From: Planctomyces sp.
GTDB taxonomy: Bacteria > Planctomycetota > Planctomycetia > Planctomycetales > Planctomycetaceae
Direction of reading: 5' to 3'
Assembly (NCBI GenBank): GCA_005778115.1
Contig: SXKJ01000343.1
Span: 1 to 34,627, forward strand
Length of the DNA stretch: 34,627 nt
This document shows positions 33,977 through 34,627 of this stretch, piece after piece. The first letter of the stretch is position 1; each line of letters opens with the position of its first letter. The notes below the pieces were generated by a model, which saw only the letters and a program-made list of their open reading frames with translations, was not told the origin of the DNA and ran no database searches. The translations under genes were made by a program, and so were the position numbers.

Positions 33977-34180
33977 GTCGTGATCTTATCTCGCCGCCTC
34001 AGAATCAGAAGCCCTCAATGTTTCCATGAGGCGTTCTGGTTTCTGTGTCAGGAGTGCAGAGTGCTTGGTATCGCGGTCGGGCAGGGCCGCTGCTTGTTGG
34101 CAAAGTCGTTCACTGGCTGTAGCTTGCTGGTGGCATCAATCCATCGCGTGTTGACCACACAGTTCTGGAGGCAATGGCGC

Positions 34181-34525
34181 ATGACAGCCCCTGCGAAACG
34201 AAGTTGCTTTGTCATCAGTCCCATTGGGGCCGAAGGCTCGCCGGTGCGAGAGCACGCGGACGAAGTTTATGACTTCATTATCAAGCCGGCTCTGGATTCT
34301 TGCGACGTCGAGGCGTTTCGATCGGATCACCTGCGAGAGCCATGAAAAATCTCCGACCAGATGTTCAAATCGATTCTTCATGGAGACCTGTGTGTCGCGG
34401 TTTTGACGGGCTATAACCCGAACGTGTTTTACGAACTAGCGATTGCTCAAGCGGCCGCATGTCCGACCATCATCTTGATCGAAAAAGGGGTTCAACGGGA
34501 CTCTTGGGGGCTGTTGTTTGAATAA
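34181..34525 (+). pseudogene. TIR/nucleoside deoxyribosyltransferase-like protein, nonsense-mutated and truncated
   Basis: One frame reads CFVISPIGAEGSPVREHADEVYDFIIKPAL, then RSDHLREP, a TGA codon (34343-34345), KISDQMFKSILHGDLCVAVL, and GYNPNVFYELAIAQAAACPT, then ends at TAA 34523. The pattern I-G-x-x-G-S-x-x-R-x-x-A-D and the NPNVFYELAIAxA motif, with its likely catalytic Glu, mark a family of TIR-like/deoxyribosyltransferase-like proteins found in several defence contexts. The TGA falls where Gly (GGA) fits. The C-terminus is lost where the following insertion sequence probably begins. It is likely non-functional here. Confidence 0.75.
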
Positions 34526-34627
34526 GCGGACATGCTGATTTCCAATCGGGTTGTGTGTTTCTTCCGAATCCCGAAAGGAGAGAGCAGCATGTCCGCAGAA
34601 GTGTTTTATCGAGCGATGGGGTTGCCG
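34505..34627 (+). mobile_element. Probable insertion sequence, left end; runs off the window
   Basis: The TIR-like frame loses similarity near 34505. About 70 bp later a new gene with an ideal AGGAG begins. This fits an IS end followed by its transposase, but the terminal inverted repeat cannot be confirmed because the right end is outside the window. Confidence 0.5.
34589..34627 (+). CDS. Partial CDS, possible transposase N-terminus
   Basis: Only 13 codons are present (MSAEVFYRAMGLP), cut by the window end. AGGAG at 34576-34580 is 8 nt before the ATG. The start resembles ISL3-type transposase N-termini, but 13 residues are too few for a firm call. Confidence 0.45.
   Translation, partial: MSAEVFYRAMGLP

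Overview
The window looks like chromosomal DNA of a planctomycete. The evidence is a set of families typical of that phylum: two DUF1501 proteins, a giant PSCyt1/DUF1549/DUF1553 cytochrome-like protein, an ECF sigma factor overlapping a very large Ser/Thr kinase with a TPR tail, and many secreted proteins without recognisable function. The genus cannot be read from the sequence. No rRNA, tRNA or CRISPR array was seen.

Layout. 204-2387 (minus): TrmB tRNA methyltransferase and two DUF3467 proteins, one with a doubled domain. 2651-3387 (plus): a small membrane protein and a Dabb protein. 3403-5192 (minus): a LecA-like secreted protein coupled to a Gfo/Idh/MocA oxidoreductase. 5425-7095: an aldo/keto reductase (plus) and an RluA-type pseudouridine synthase (minus). 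7251-8340: a decayed IS110-like transposase and unassigned debris. 8601-9815 (plus): a Cys-rich secreted protein with HEAT-like repeats, closed by a strong terminator. 10041-13462 (plus): a UbiD-family decarboxylase and a DUF1501 protein. 13617-19916 (minus): one co-oriented run of ECF sigma factor, kinase, DUF1501 protein, small membrane protein and clan AA aspartic protease. 20358-25986 (plus): a large secreted repeat protein, a small membrane protein, a frameshifted double-DUF3592 protein and a membrane protein. 26273-33976 (minus): an AAA+ ATPase coupled to a HExxH protein, a diguanylate cyclase and the PSCyt1/DUF1549/DUF1553 protein. 34181-34627 (plus): a broken TIR/deoxyribosyltransferase-like gene cut by what looks like an insertion sequence that runs off the window.

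The most interesting signal is not a gene. The window is full of small palindromic elements of at least three classes: (A) hairpins preceded by GTAG, usually with a 4-nt loop, often paired head-to-head as GTAG...CTAC units; (B) hairpins with a GCTA loop, often preceded by GTGAG; (C) inverted pairs containing GGCGTCAGCCCC. Three class A pairs have exactly the same length, 66 bp. Two are intergenic and one lies in frame inside the kinase domain, where it encodes 22 residues between the HRD and DFG motifs. Similar palindromes are translated in the UbiD protein, in one DUF1501 protein and at four places in the DUF1553 protein. The architecture resembles REP/REPIN elements mobilised by RAYT transposases, and the translated copies resemble the Rickettsia palindromic elements in concept. 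This suggests a repeat family that both fills spacers and adds peptide inserts to proteins.

Gene decay is also visible: two in-frame amber codons in the kinase, a TGA in the TIR-like gene, a frameshift in the DUF3592 gene and the IS110 remnant.
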